64,000 nucleotides of DNA from Neocallimastix lanati (nom. inval.) (Eukaryota > Neocallimastigomycota > Neocallimastigomycetes > Neocallimastigales > Neocallimastigaceae), in assembly GCA_016946835.1 (NCBI GenBank), contig JACVTC010000033.1:352501-416500 (forward strand). Reading direction: 5' to 3'. The notes under the pieces are model-generated. The model did not search any database, was not told the DNA's origin, and saw only the letters and a program-made list of their open reading frames with translations. A program made the translations under genes and the position numbers. Shown here piece after piece: positions 24,674-38,625 of this stretch (its first letter is position 1; every line of letters begins with the position of its first letter).

Positions 24674-24853
24674 TTTTCTGTTTAAATAAAAATAAAAATA
24701 AATTGTATATAAATACGCATTATTAAGTAAAAAAAATATTAATATAAAATTAGAATAAACAGAAAATAAAAGTGTATAATAATAATAATATTAATACTAA
24801 TAATAATAATAAACCTTTTTCTGTTTAAATAAAAATAAAAATAAATTGTATAT
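24674..24853. repeat. 37-bp direct repeat pair
   Basis: The same 37 bp, beginning TTTTCTGTTTAAAT and ending TTGTATAT, occurs at 24674-24710 and 24817-24853. Spacing is 143 bp between starts. Confidence 0.8.
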
Positions 24854-25635
24854 CCATGTTCATAATAACTGTAGATAGTTTAAATAAATAAATAAAAGCT
24901 TATCAAATAATAAATTATCAAAATACTAATAGTATAAAAAAATAATAATAATAATAAAGAGACACTTTTCAAATAAATTAGTATAGTATAATTAAAACTT
25001 TTATTTTTTATTTTTTATTTTTTTATTTTTGTTTTTCACATCATATTAATTTAATGGTATTACTTGTTTAAAAAAAAAAATAATTTAAAAACCAAAAAAA
25101 ATAATAATAATAATAAAGTATCAAAGATAAATTTAAAATTGTAATCCTTGAAATAAAGTAAAAAAAAAAAAAAAAGTTACCCCATGCAAGGCTTTTAAAA
25201 TTTTTATTACCATTAATGATATCTTTAATTTTATCTATAAATAATTAATTTATGTTTAATGATTATTACCTAATATTCCTGAATATATTAATATTAATAT
25301 ATATTTATTAGTAATATATATTTATTAGTATTATTATTATTATTTTTTTTTTTTTTTCTAAAAAAAAAAATATTATTTATCTAAAATAAAAATTGCTGAG
25401 AATTAATTAATATAATAAAAAAAAAAAAAGAAAAAAAGGAAAAAATATTAGTAGATAAGATTCTGCACATGTTGGATAAGAGAGTGTGTTATTAAAAAAT
25501 TTAAATTAATAATTTCCTTTTATACTCTACTATAAATTTTATTTGTAATTAAAAAATAATATACAAAATTTTTTAAATTAATTTTTTTAATTTATTTAGA
25601 TATTTATTTAAATATTAATTAATTCATTTGTTTAT

Positions 25636-25660
25636 ATATATATATATTTATTTATTTATT

Positions 25661-25699
<39 letters not shown>

Positions 25700-25705
25700 T
25701 TATTT
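25636..25705. repeat. (TTTA)n microsatellite
   Basis: About 16 tetranucleotides with slight irregularity, followed by a poly-T run. A similar tract lies at 22170-22250. Confidence 0.9.
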
Positions 25706-26044
25706 ATTACATTTTTTTTTTTTTTTAATATTCAAAAAGTAAAAACATTAAAAAATAATATAAAAAAATATATAATAATAAATAAATAAAACCATAATTT
25801 TTACTTATTAAGGGTAACTGAATATCTTAACGGAGATTTTGACTTTAATAAATTTAAATTGGTATCTAATGTATATATAAGAGACCAAGCTTAAAAAATA
25901 ATTCAAAAAGTATATAAATCATTTTCTGTTATTTATTTATTCTTTATTTTTATTTTTATCTTCATTTTATTATTAGCAGCTGTATCCAGCTTAATTATTA
26001 CCATTTAAATTACTACTGTCATATGCACTATTTTAAATATTATA

Positions 26045-26094
<50 letters not shown>

Positions 26095-26743
26095 TATTAA
26101 AAATTTGTATTTAATATTATTAATAGTAGTAATTATTTTTTTAAATATTTAATTATATATCAATTATTTATGAATATTTAATTATTATCAATAGTATATA
26201 TTATTACATTTATAAATATTTAATTAGTATTACTAGTATATATTGTTGCATTTATAAATATTTAATTAGTATTTTTCTATATTATTATTTTTCTATATTA
26301 AATTATTATTTTCTATTTAATTAACACTAATCTTTTCTTTATTTATTTTTTGTTATTTCATAATATTTTCATAATATTTTCATAATATTTTTCACTTTAT
26401 TTTTTGTTATATCATAATATTTCCATAATATTTTTCAATTAATGTTTTGATAATTTTAACATTATTATTGTTTCAATAATTATCATCATTATTACTATTC
26501 ATTTATTCATTTTATTATTATTACAACCTTCCTATTAAATTAATTATTATTACAAGTTCTATTTTAATTAATTTAACTATTATATTATTATTATATATTC
26601 CATTTTAATTTAATTATAATATTTTTTATTAAAATTATGATTAAAGCCTTCAATTATTATTATTATGATTATGACTTCAATATTTATTATTAAAAGATAT
26701 TTTTAATATTAATTATTATAATATATTAATTTAATTTTTACTA

Positions 26744-26779
26744 TTATTTCACAAATTAAATTAATAATTTGTGAAATAA
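26744..26779. repeat. Short perfect hairpin (15-bp arms, 6-nt loop)
   Basis: TTATTTCACAAATTA at 26744-26758 and its reverse complement at 26765-26779. No gene adjoins it. Confidence 0.6.
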
Positions 26780-27854
26780 ATATACAATACCAATGCCAAA
26801 AAATCAAGGATTAGGTATTGCATGATATTATATTATAGAATTGATAAAAAAAAATTTGGATGTGAATTTAAATTAAATACTTTTACATTATTTATTTGTT
26901 AAATGACGTGACTTTTAAAATAGATGCTTTTTTTTTTATGCATATGAAAAATATTAACATAAAAAAAAATAATTTAAAAAATATTAAATAATAAATTAAT
27001 AATAAATGGTAAAACTAACAATAATTAACAATTTACAATAATAATAATAAAAAATTAAGAAGAAAAAAAAAATATATCATTACTATTATTATCACATAGT
27101 TATAATAATAGCAATGTTAAATACTATCACGTAGTTACAATAGCTATAATAATACTAATTATAAATTTCATTTTATAATAATTAAAGGTATAAAACAACA
27201 GTTAAAATAAAAATAATTAGAATAATTACTAATAAATTGTTAATTAATATTTTAATTATAGTTAATAATAATAGTTAATAATAAAAATTATAATTAATTT
27301 ATTAATAAATTAATTTATTAATTAATAATAAATATTTTCTTTTATAAAAATATTTTTAGTCCTATTTATTATTCATTTTAAAACTTCATATGATATTTGT
27401 TAAAAAAAAAAAAACTCTTAATGTTTCTCTTTATTTAATTTATTTTATTTATTTGAAGTAGATGACTTTTTTTTTTTAAGAATTACATAATTTAATGATA
27501 TTTATAAATATGAAATACATTTGATGGACTGTTCATATTTCAATACATTAGATACTTTTTTTTTTATATATGTTAATGATATAAAAGAGACTTATTGAAA
27601 ATGAAAATATATATATATATATATATATTTTTAAAAACTACGTAGACTCTATATTATTAATGGAAAGTGTTACATTATGTAAGGTTATATTTCTTAAAGT
27701 TAAAATAAAAATATAAACTATTCTTGAAATCTATAAAAAGTAGTTAAAAAAAAAAATAAATAAAATAAAATTGAAAAGTTTTATAAAATCTTTAAATATA
27801 TAAATAAAATATTCTTTAAAAATAAAATATTTAAGTAAATGTTTTAGAAAAAAT

Positions 27855-27897
<43 letters not shown>

Positions 27898-28195
27898 TTC
27901 ATTTGTTTATTAATTTTATAGTATTCCTAAAAATTAAAGATCTAAATATTAAAAAAAAAAAATGTTATTAAAAATATTTAATTATTATTTTTATTATACA
28001 TTTTAAAAGAAAACTTTTGTTTTATGGTATAAAAGCTATTAATAAAAATAAAAATGTTTAACAGAAAATTTATTTTTACCGTATTCACAAAATTTAATGA
28101 TATAGATATAAAAGTTTTTTAATAAAAATTTAAAAATAAAAATAATAATAAAATAAAAGTTTTTTTAATAAAAATGTAAAAATAAAAATAATAGT

Positions 28196-28634
28196 AAAAT
28201 AATTATTTTGAAATATTTAATGAATATTTAATGATAAAATAATTATTTTGAAATATTTAATGAATATTTAATGATAAAATAATTATTTGGAAATATTTAA
28301 TGAATATTTAATGATAAAATAATTATTTGGAAATATTTAATGAATATTTAATGATAAAATAATTATTTTGAAATATTTAATGAATATTTAATGATAAAAT
28401 AATTATTAATATTTAATGAATATTTAATGATAAAATAATTATTTGGAAATATTTAATGAATATTTAATGATAAAATAATTATTTGGAAATATTTAATGAA
28501 TATTTAATGATAAAATAATTATTTTGAAATATTTAATGAATATGTAATGATAAAATAATTATTTGGAAATATTTAATGAATATTTAATGATAAAATAATT
28601 ATTTTGAAATATTTAATGAATATTTAATGATAAA
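28196..28634. repeat. 40-bp minisatellite, about 11 copies
   Basis: Unit AAAATAATTATTTTGAAATA plus TTTAATGAATATTTAATGAT. Copies differ mainly at one TTTTG/TTTGG position; one copy (about 28401-28434) lacks a few bases and one has TATGTAATGA. It lies in the left half of the decayed copia element at 27.4-32.5 kb. Confidence 0.9.
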
Positions 28635-28902
28635 GATATTTTTAATACTTTTTTTTTTTTTTTTAAAAAATTAAAATTTTAAAAAAATATTAAAATTTTA
28701 AGCATATCTTGATTAAGAATAATTTCAACTATTAATAAATATTTTTGTACGACAGAATTCTAATAATTTTTTTTTTTTTTTTTTTTATTAATTGATCATT
28801 ACACAAATACAAATCAGTATTATTTAAATTAATTTAAAAATATTTTAAACCGTCCTTCCAACCATATCAATTTCTATTATCAATTCATTTGAATTCCATG
28901 AT

Positions 28903-28945
<43 letters not shown>

Positions 28946-29242
28946 GAAATCTTGATTTCATCAATTTTTCCTAATTCTTTAAATTTTTTTTTGTTTTTGT
29001 TTTAATGCCTATATTAATTTATAAAAAGAATTTTTTTTTTTTTTTTTTTTTTTTTTTTGAAAATTAATAAAATATTTTAAATAATTATTGAAAAATGTTG
29101 ATGGCTTATTTGTTATATACTTTCTATTATTATAATAATTCCAATTTTTATAATTTTTTTTTTAAAAAAGAAAAGCTCGAAATCATTTTATAATAAATAG
29201 ATATATTTTTATATTTTTTACTTTATAATAACATAATTCAAT

Positions 29243-29286
<44 letters not shown>

Positions 29287-29703
29287 AAACTCTAATGTTC
29301 TTTTATCGTGTCAAATACAGTATTTAATATTTATATTAGGAAATATTTTTTCTGCTGTATTAGATATGCTTTTTTTTATTTTTTAAATCATAATGAAAAA
29401 AAATTTTTTTTTGTAATTATAGTATTATTGCTATGTTTATTATTTTACTTTTTTTTTTAATTTCTTCAAATAATATCTCGTAGGTAGCTTTTTCTTTATT
29501 TTTTAATATCAAAAAAAGAAATAGTATAAAAACAAATTAAATCTTTAATATAAGTTCTAGTAATGAACATTTGATAAACTAAATTTAGGTGAAATATAAA
29601 AAAGTACCATCTTCAAATATATTGTCATTATATTTCATAAATTATTTTTTTTTTGTTTGGAATGGGAATTGGAAGATGATTTAAATTTGGATTTTTTAAA
29701 TAT

Positions 29704-29747
<44 letters not shown>

Positions 29748-30039
29748 ATTTCTTAACTGTTTCATTAATATTTTGAATTCATCAGGCGTTTTTCATCAAA
29801 CCATGGTTACATTAAGATCAAGGAGGTAGTTGCTTTACTTACTTATATTTCTTGTTATTTGAGATTTAATTTTATGATTTTACAATCATTATAATTATAT
29901 TGAATTTTTTTTTCAAGATGATTAATGTAAACTTTCATATTTTTAAAATTTTTCCTTTTATCATTTACAATAATGAAAGATTTGCATTTATTTAAAGTTT
30001 TTTCTTATTTAGTACCTCTATTTACTTAAGAATTTTTTT

Positions 30040-30908
30040 TTTTCATCTACAGGGATATTTAATTTAATTTTTTAAATTGTTTATCTATGTGTTTTTTTTT
30101 TTTTTTTTTTTTTTATTTTTTTTTATTTTTTTTTTTATTTTTTTTAAGTTTTTTTAAGTTTTTTTTTTTTTTTTTATTTTTTATTTTATTTTAGACTTCT
30201 TTATCTTATTCCTTATTTTTTTTTCTGGAATAAAAATTCTATGGTTTCTAATTTCTTTCTTCATATCTTCTAATATTTTATCAACATCATCTAAAATACT
30301 GTATTTTTATTTTTCAAGAAGTTTATTTATATCTCTGGTAGCCTTTTGAATAGATAGTTTAATTTTTCCCTGTTACTAAGCTTATTTAATATATTTAATT
30401 TATTTATTATTATTATTTTTTTTTTAACTTTTTGTGTGATGTTTAAAAAAAAAAAATTTTTTTTTTTTAATGTATTACTAAGGTTTCTTTATCATTTTTT
30501 TTTTTTTGGGGGGCATCATATTTTTCTAACCCTAAGAAGAGCTTTGGTACTTTATTGAATTTCTTCTCTATGGTATTTATTCCTACTATTTCAAATTCTA
30601 TTTCAAATTCTAAGTATTGATTATCTTTATTATCTTCTGAAGTAGTAATTATTTCACAAAAATTTATTTAGCTTGATCATCATTTTTTGATTCAACTAAA
30701 AATTATTTTCTTTTATTTCAACCGTTATTACTTTCACTATCCCAATCACTTATCGTAATATAATTCAATGTTTTTTTTTTTTTTCATCTACTGAAATATT
30801 TAATTTTCTGAATTATTCGGCAATGTGCTTAATGTTGTTATGAAGATTTTTGGGGATTAAAGGGGCAGACATAAATTAAATGTTTTTCACTATTGCACAA
30901 ATAACATC

Positions 30909-30952
<44 letters not shown>

Positions 30953-31463
30953 CCCTATTATCGATTCTTCTTCTTTTATTATTTTATCTCCTCAAAAATA
31001 TTATCTTGATCATAATTTTCGAAAATTGCTGCTTTTTGTCCTTATTTTTGTTCTTATTTTTTTTTTTTTTAGAGATATGTAATATTTCTTCTTCTTTTTC
31101 TTTATTTTTTTTTTCTAGGATAAAATATTATAATTTCTAATCTGCTTTTTCATATTTTCTAATATTTTATCTGACATCTTCTGAGATGCAGTATTTTATT
31201 TCCAAGAAGTTTTAATTGTTTCTCTAGTATTCCATTTAAACAAATAGCTTAATTTTTCTCTGTTGCTAAGTTTATTGCCTCGTTTTCCTAGATTTTGAGT
31301 GACGTCTAAAAATTCTTCGATTTTTTCAAAGTTTCTTTATCACTTTCGGCCCTCATATTTTCTTATCTTCTGAAGAGTTTTTTTTTTTGACACTTCATTG
31401 AATTCTTCTTCATGATATTTGTTCTTGAGTACCTCTACAATTAAGTATGCTGAATATTTCTCT

Positions 31464-31480
<17 letters not shown>
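30040..31480. repeat. Diverged tandem duplication, unit about 0.75-0.9 kb
   Basis: Matching blocks in the same order: TTTCATCTAC(A/T)G(G/A)(G/A)ATATTTAAT at 30042 and 30784; the TCTAATATTTTATC block at about 30267 and 31157; AGTTTAATTTTTCCCTGTTACTAAG at about 30356 versus 31236; a Leu-poor tail with TTTCTTTATCA at 30484 and 31331. Divergence is high and poly-T runs differ. It probably duplicates part of a dead gag-like reading frame on the minus strand. Confidence 0.6.
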
Positions 31481-31496
<16 letters not shown>

Positions 31497-32144
31497 TTAT
31501 TTCTAATAAAGGATTTTATTTTCATATCTATTGATTTTCTTTTAAAAACTTAAAACTGTAAAGTTGTTCATTTTATGTTCCCTAATTTTTCTTTCACCTT
31601 CTTCAGATAAGATATCCTTTCCCTCTTTATCTTTGGTTGTATTATTTCTCCTTTGCCATCTTTTTTGATATCATCTATTGATGTTCTTCTCAACGTACTC
31701 ACTTAAATCCAACAACTTGGAGTTCTTAATTAGGCCTGAAAATATTAATTAAAATATACTAGTTTTTATCATTTATTTTATCAAAAACTATGCTATAACA
31801 TCTATTGATTAAGCCTTCCAAATTTAGATATATATCAACAATATGGTTTTTATTTCTAGGATAAAATCTTCGTACTACTCATCGTAGTTGTCTTCTGTCA
31901 GGACATTATTCCATTCTATTAAGAACTATTTTAGTTGTTCCGGTCATCTCATCAATGTATTTATATATTGCTCCTATTATTTAATGAATTTGTTTATAAA
32001 TTACAAATTATTAATTACTATTTTCAATTACTAACTACTAAATTATATTAAGAAACATTAAATACTAATTCCCTAAATTCTAATATGTTTCTATTTCCGT
32101 ATGTGTGAATTCAAATGTTGTTAATCTTGAATATCCTAATTATA

Positions 32145-32235
32145 CTAAATTGTTAAATTACTAAATTGCTAAATTACTAAATTACTAAATTTCTAAATTG
32201 CTAAATTAAAAAGTTACTAAATTACTAAATTTCTT
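32145..32235. repeat. 10-bp tandem repeat (CTAAATTACT type)
   Basis: About eight copies of CTAAATT(A/G/T)CT with substitutions, just right of the gag remnant and left of the primer-site remnant in the decayed copia element at 27.4-32.5 kb. Confidence 0.75.
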
Positions 32236-33049
32236 TATTAACTAAGTATTCTAAATTTCTTCACAAACATATAGAGTCAAATGAGACTCGTAATCTAATA
32301 AAAATCTCAATATTTGTTTATTTACTAACTTTATTTATTTGAAGCAAAAGGCTTGATTTTTTAAGATTAATAAAATTATTCATATAAAATACAATTTGAT
32401 GGATCATACAGATTTTAATACATTAAATACATTTTTTCATATTAACTATATAAAAAAGAGGTTTATAAAAATAAAAATTTATTTGAAACTATATTCATAA
32501 ACACTATAAACTTAGATATTATTTTAATATTATTCTATTTATATATAATAAACTATTTAATATTTAAAATTATAATAAAAGTTTTAATAGAATAAAATTA
32601 TTAATTAAAATGCTAAATTAAATTTATAGAGAGAGTTGCATTTCGCCAAATAATAATAATAAACATTAAAATATTGTACATTATTTAATACTATCATGTA
32701 AAATAATTATTTCGTTATTATGTAATTATAATTCGATTTTGATTATTTTATTTCAATAATTTAATTATTATTTAAATTATTAATAATAATTATTATAATT
32801 AACTCTAATACATTAAAACTGAAATAAACAATAAAATGAAAGAAAAAATAAATAAATATAAAAAGTTAAAAAAAGAAAAATAAATAATAATAAGATAATA
32901 AATAAAAAAATAAATAAATAAATATAAAAGGTCAATAGTAAAAAAAAGAATAAATAATAATAATAATAAAAAAAAAAAGGTTAAATATAAAAAATAAATG
33001 AATAAATGAATAAATAATAAAAAGGTTAAATAAAGAAAAGAAATCAAGA

Positions 33050-33370
33050 AAAAAAAATAATGTATAAAAAAAAAGGTTAAAAAGAAATGAAATAAAAAAA
33101 AAAATAATGTATAAAAAAAAAGGTTAAAAAGAAATGAAATAAAAAAAAAAATAATGTATAAAAAAAAAGGTTAAAAAGAAATGAAATAAAAAAAAATAAT
33201 GTATAAAAAAAAAGTTTAAAAAGAAAAGAAATAAAAAAAAATAATAATAAATAAAAAAAAAGGTTAAAAAGAAATGAAATAAAAAAAAAAAATAGCAAAT
33301 AAAAAAAAAGGTTATATAAAGAAAAGAAATATAAAAAAAAGGTTATATAAAGAAAATAAGTAAAAAAAAA
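33050..33370. repeat. Purine-rich tandem repeat, unit about 46 bp
   Basis: Units combine AATAATGTATAAAAAAAA, GGTTAAAAAGAAATGAAAT and an A run, with about six variable copies. The minus strand reads as long Phe/Leu frames, which are not taken as genes. Confidence 0.8.
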
Positions 33371-34196
33371 TAATAAATAAAAGAAAGTAAAGCAAAAAAG
33401 TGTAAAAAATTTAATAAAAAAAAAAAAAAAAAAAAAAAAGAAATTAATAAAATAAAAAAAAAAAAAAAGAAAGGAATAAAAAGAAAAAGTGAATAATAAT
33501 AGATAATTTATTTATTTTTATTTATATTTTTTAATTTTAATTAAATAAATAAATGGTTAAAAAATTTAATTTATTTATTTATTTTTTTTTATATATATTT
33601 GAATAATTTAAAAGTTTAATAATTATTAATTTGTGAAACACAAAAAAAAAAAAAAGTAATTTTTATTTTTATTCAACCTAACTCCATTGTTAGGTCGAAT
33701 AAAAAAAAATGAAGATAATGAAGATAAGCACATAACAAACCTTTCTTTTTTTTTTTGATGCATAAATCTTAAGCATATAAGAAGAAAAAAAAACAATAAT
33801 AATATATATTTTTATATTTATAAAAAAAAAAAAAAACAGGAATATATATTTCTTTTTCAAAATTTGAATATTTGTACAATAAATAATGATATTGATGGAA
33901 TGATTAAAGGTATTATCCATATAATTAAAAAAATTTATTTTATAATTTATATATAGAATTAAAATTAGTTAATATTTATATATATTATAATTAATATAAT
34001 TTTAATTAAAAACATAATAAATGTTAATTTATTATGTTCATATATATATATAAAGGACTAATTTAGATATAATTTAAATTTCATGAAATGTTAATTTTTA
34101 TTTTAAAAAAAAAATTAATTATAATAATTAATAATAATTCAAAACATAATAAAATTTTTTTATAAATAAAGGAAAAAATTTAATTTATATTTCATA

Positions 34197-34427
34197 CTAT
34201 GTTAATTTATTTTTCTTTTTTCCTATAAATGAAAATATGGTAAATATTTCTGTTGCTAGACTATACCATTTACTAATGCATAAGAACACTTGATCTATGA
34301 GAGGATTAGTATAGCCTTTTCTCCCTCGATGATGGTTCAAGAGATCACTGAAAAAAAAAAGTATGTCGTATAAAAGCGACACACAGGGAATATCTTTCAT
34401 ATTAAACTTATTAAGAGAGAGGTCCAT
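34197..34427 (-). other. Unidentified 76-codon open frame in a GC-richer island
   Basis: It starts MDLSLNKFNMKDIPCVSLLY; the middle RGRKGYTNPLIDQVFLCI is of normal complexity. It has no recognisable domain and no clear intron partners. The island (about 34200-34540) has mixed base composition unlike its AT flanks and includes GTCGACGATGG and GGAGACCCTATGGTC. It may be a fragment of an unrecognised gene or transposon. Confidence 0.3.
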
Positions 34428-35107
34428 CGTCGACGCTAAAACAGTATAGTAAAGAATCCAATGAAAGTCTAATACATTTAAGAGAATACATTTAAAGGAG
34501 AGACTGGAGACCCTATGGTCTTCCTCTCTTATTAATTCCAGTCTAAAATAATAATAATAATAATAATAGATTATAATAATAATAATTATAATAATTATAA
34601 TAATAACAATAATTATAATAATAATAGATTATAATTGTAGTAAAAGTTTAATTAATCTTATAAATTTAATGAATTAATATTTAATGAAGTTTTATTTATA
34701 GTTATTAAAATAATTTTAATAATAATTTATATCAATTTTATTCAACTTTTTTTTCTTTCTGATAGACTTTTAGAAATATACTAAATAACATTTTATTATG
34801 AAAATAATTTGAATTTCCGTACTCTTTCAAAAATATTACTTTAAAAAAAAAAAACACAAAATATATATATTTTACTTTTATATTTTAATTGAGAAAAAAA
34901 AAAATTTTTTTAACACATAATTATTAATATTTTCCTTATGGTTTAGTATGATACCTTTTTTTTTTTTTTTTTTTTTTAAATTGCTTTTTTATTTTTATTA
35001 TTTTGAATAATCAATAATTATAAATATGTAAATTGTTTTATATTTTTATCATATATAAAAAATTTATTATATGTATATGTGTGTAACATACCGCAATATT
35101 AATCATG

Positions 35108-35149
<42 letters not shown>

Positions 35150-36584
35150 AATTTTATTTTATTTGTTCAGTTAAATTTTGAATTTTTTTTTTTTTTTTTT
35201 TTTAAATATAAGAATTAATAAGAATTAGTAGAATTTTAAGGTTAATTATATTATATTTCATATTTTGTATTTATTAAATGAATTTTTTTATTTAAAAAGG
35301 AAAAAAAAAAAATTTTTTTCTGAATATTCTATGAAGATTGGTATTCTATTTTTAAATATTGAATATTCTTTCTTTTATTTATAGATTCATCTTTTTAACC
35401 TTATATTATATGTATAATAATTATATGATTAATAATTATTTATTACAAAGTTTATAATGGCTATGCACTATAAAAATATTACAATTTTAGCATAATATTC
35501 TATAATATTTATTAATTGGCAGGCTGATTGGTTTCATGTTTATAGATTTGAGTTCATATACACACACGTGATAAATTAGCCATACTTCAACTATATCGTT
35601 TATTTGTTTATAATAATAATTAGGAAATATTCATTTAGATATTAACTATTTCTATTTAAAATTAACATATTTATTTAATAATTAACTATTTAAAATCAAC
35701 TATCGTTTATTTTTTTATAATAATAATTTAAAATTAACATATTTTAAGGTATATTTATTTAATTATTTCTAACAGAAAATACATTTATTTATTTAAATAG
35801 TAATAGTTAATATTTAAATGAATATTTCCTAATTATTATTATAAAAAAATAAATATACTTTGAATGGCACCAACTTTTTTTTTTGAAAAAAAATTTTTTT
35901 ATACAAAAGAGCTGGTATCCTTTTTTTTTTTTTTATTTAAATTTATTTGCAATAAAATTATTCGATTATTTTAAGTATAATAAAAAATTTTGATAAGTTA
36001 TAATTTATTAATAATCTATGTTATATTTAACATTTATTATTATTATTATTATTAATTTTTTTATAATTATAAAACATTATTTAATAATACCATAAATTTA
36101 TATCTTGAATAAATGATACTGATTTATATCCACAACAAAGATAAGATACTATACTATTTTAAAACCATTCTAATATATAATTTTTACTGATGATGTCAAT
36201 AAAAAATTAAATTTATAGTTTTGTATAGAATTTATAGTATTTGATTTATTAATCCAAAAAAAAATAAAAATAAAAATAAAAAAATTATTAAGTTTAATAA
36301 TTTTAATATAAATACCATTTTTTTTTCTTAAAAATATTTTTAGTTTATAAAACAAACAAATAAATAATTATAAAATGAATTTAAATAAATATTTTATTTT
36401 TTTAGAATACATCTACTTTTTTTATTTTATTTCATTATGCTATTTTAAACTCATAGGTAAATTTATTTAATTATTAATTATTCCTAAATTTTTTTTTTTT
36501 TAATTTTTATTTAAAAATTTTTAAAAAAAACTTAAAAATTTTAAATGTATTGAACCATAAGATATTTGATTGTTACATATATTA

Positions 36585-36622
<38 letters not shown>

Positions 36623-37586
36623 ACAATTATTTTAATGTTTTCAATGTTTTTAATGGTTTTTATTTTATTTTATTATGCTTTATTCAATCTGTATTTTTAT
36701 TCATATTTCAACTATTTATTTATTTTATTTTATTATATTATACTAATTATGTAATAAATACTAAAAAATAATTAAAATTGAAAAAAAAATATTTTCTTCA
36801 CTATTTTTGTTTAATATATAAATATTTTATTTGAATAATTAATTAATTAATATACAAGTTTAATCAATTATTTAATAATTAAAATATTTACCAATGCTAT
36901 TAAAAGATAAAAAAGTTAATGATTATAAAAGAAAAAGCTTAAAAATCCTAAATTGTTACATTTAATTAATAAAAAATTTTTATTTATTTAAAATATATAA
37001 ATGTGATAATACTATAAAATATATTATTTAATATAAATTTAATTGAAATTTCGAATTCATGATATATTATAATATATTTAAAATATATTAAAATTCCTTT
37101 ATTTGTTTTAAATATAAAACATGAATTAATATATATAATATATTAACAAATATAATATACATATTTATAAGCTATTTAAAAAAAAAAATAGCTTAAGTTT
37201 AATAGAAAGAAAATTTAAAATACTTTTTTTTTATTTATTATTTATTTTATAAATAATAATATTTTATATTTATTATTTATTATTTAAAATTTATTATTTA
37301 TTATTTAAAATTTATTATTTATTATTTAAAATTTATTATTTATTATTTATTATTTAAAATTTATTATTTATTTTATAAAATGTATTAATTATTTCATAAA
37401 ATGTATTAATTATTTTATAAAATTTATTAATTATTTAATATTTAATATATATTTACTTTATTATATAGTATTGATTAATTATATAAATTAAAAATACAAT
37501 TCTATTCCAAATTGATTTTTCTTTTTTATACTCATGATATTTTATTATTTTTATATTGGCTTTATTTATTAAATTTTTATTTTTAA

Positions 37587-37788
<202 letters not shown>

Positions 37789-38625
37789 TGCATTTCCAAT
37801 AATAATCATAATTATAATAATAATAAATAATAATAAAATTAAATAGAAAATAATAATTAATAATAATGAATAATATTAATAAATTCAATTTAATTATTTA
37901 TTTTTACATTTATTTTATCATAAAGGAAATTATTTTCAAGATAAAATTGACTGATTTTTAACAATAATATATAAAATTTATAAAATATATATAAAATTTA
38001 TATAAAATTTAATATATTTATTAACTATTTTATTATATAGTTTTATTATCAATAAAATTATTAAATAAATATTTAAATATATATTTTGAAATATATTGTT
38101 ATTTAAATATTAATTTTTTTCATATATTTTAAAATTTAAAATATATATATATATAATTTAAAATTTTTTTTTTTTTTTTTTTTTTTATGAATTTTTATTT
38201 TATATCTAAAGGTCATTACTTGTTCATTTTTTGAGTAATAAGTTATGATTCTATTTACTATTAAAATAATTTCTAAACGTTTGCTTATTATTTGAAAGGG
38301 AAAAGTTTATTGTTTTAAAGATATAAAATAATAGAAAATATATATATATATAAAAAAAAAAAAAAAAAAAAACAGAAAAAAGAAAAAATAAACTCAATTA
38401 TATTTTTAGTTCAATAGTAAAGCGTTAAAATTTATTTTTTTAATCTTTTATTAAAAAAAATATTGATAAAGAAATAAAACCTTTTTTTATAAATAAAATA
38501 AAGTAATATAATAAAGTTTAGGCAAATTTTTAAAAATAATTTAAATTGCAACACTAAAAATTAATATAAAATAATAAAATAGATATTAAAATAAAGTTAA
38601 AGATTATAACAAAGTATTAAAAAAA

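Larger units (their letters stand above)
21138..27396. other. Long gene-free AT-rich stretch
   Basis: Only short low-complexity frames. It holds the TTTA tracts, the 24478-24555 inverted repeat, the 37-bp direct repeats and the hairpin at 26744. No conserved coding motif was found on either strand. Confidence 0.65.
27397..32490 (-). mobile_element. Heavily decayed copia-like LTR element
   Basis: Old LTR-like segments at about 27397-27610 and 32296-32480 align by eye (TTTATTTGAAG, then ATTTGATGGA, then AATACATTA.ATAC, then a GAGA/GAGG stretch). Just inside the right one the minus strand reads GATTACGAGTCTCAT (32281-32295), one base from the primer site of the complete element. Gag-like coding follows on the minus strand at about 31780-31925: LTEDNYDE, a stop where Trp is expected, then YEDFILEIKT. 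The rest is degraded Lys-rich coding, homopolymers, an imperfect internal duplication (30.0-31.5 kb) and a minisatellite. No convincing RT or RNase H remains. Confidence 0.55.

Noticed and set aside
32805-33298. Two hydrophobic Phe/Leu/Ile-rich minus-strand frames that look like membrane proteins
   Set aside because: They arise from A-rich tandem repeats; no non-repetitive residues support a protein.
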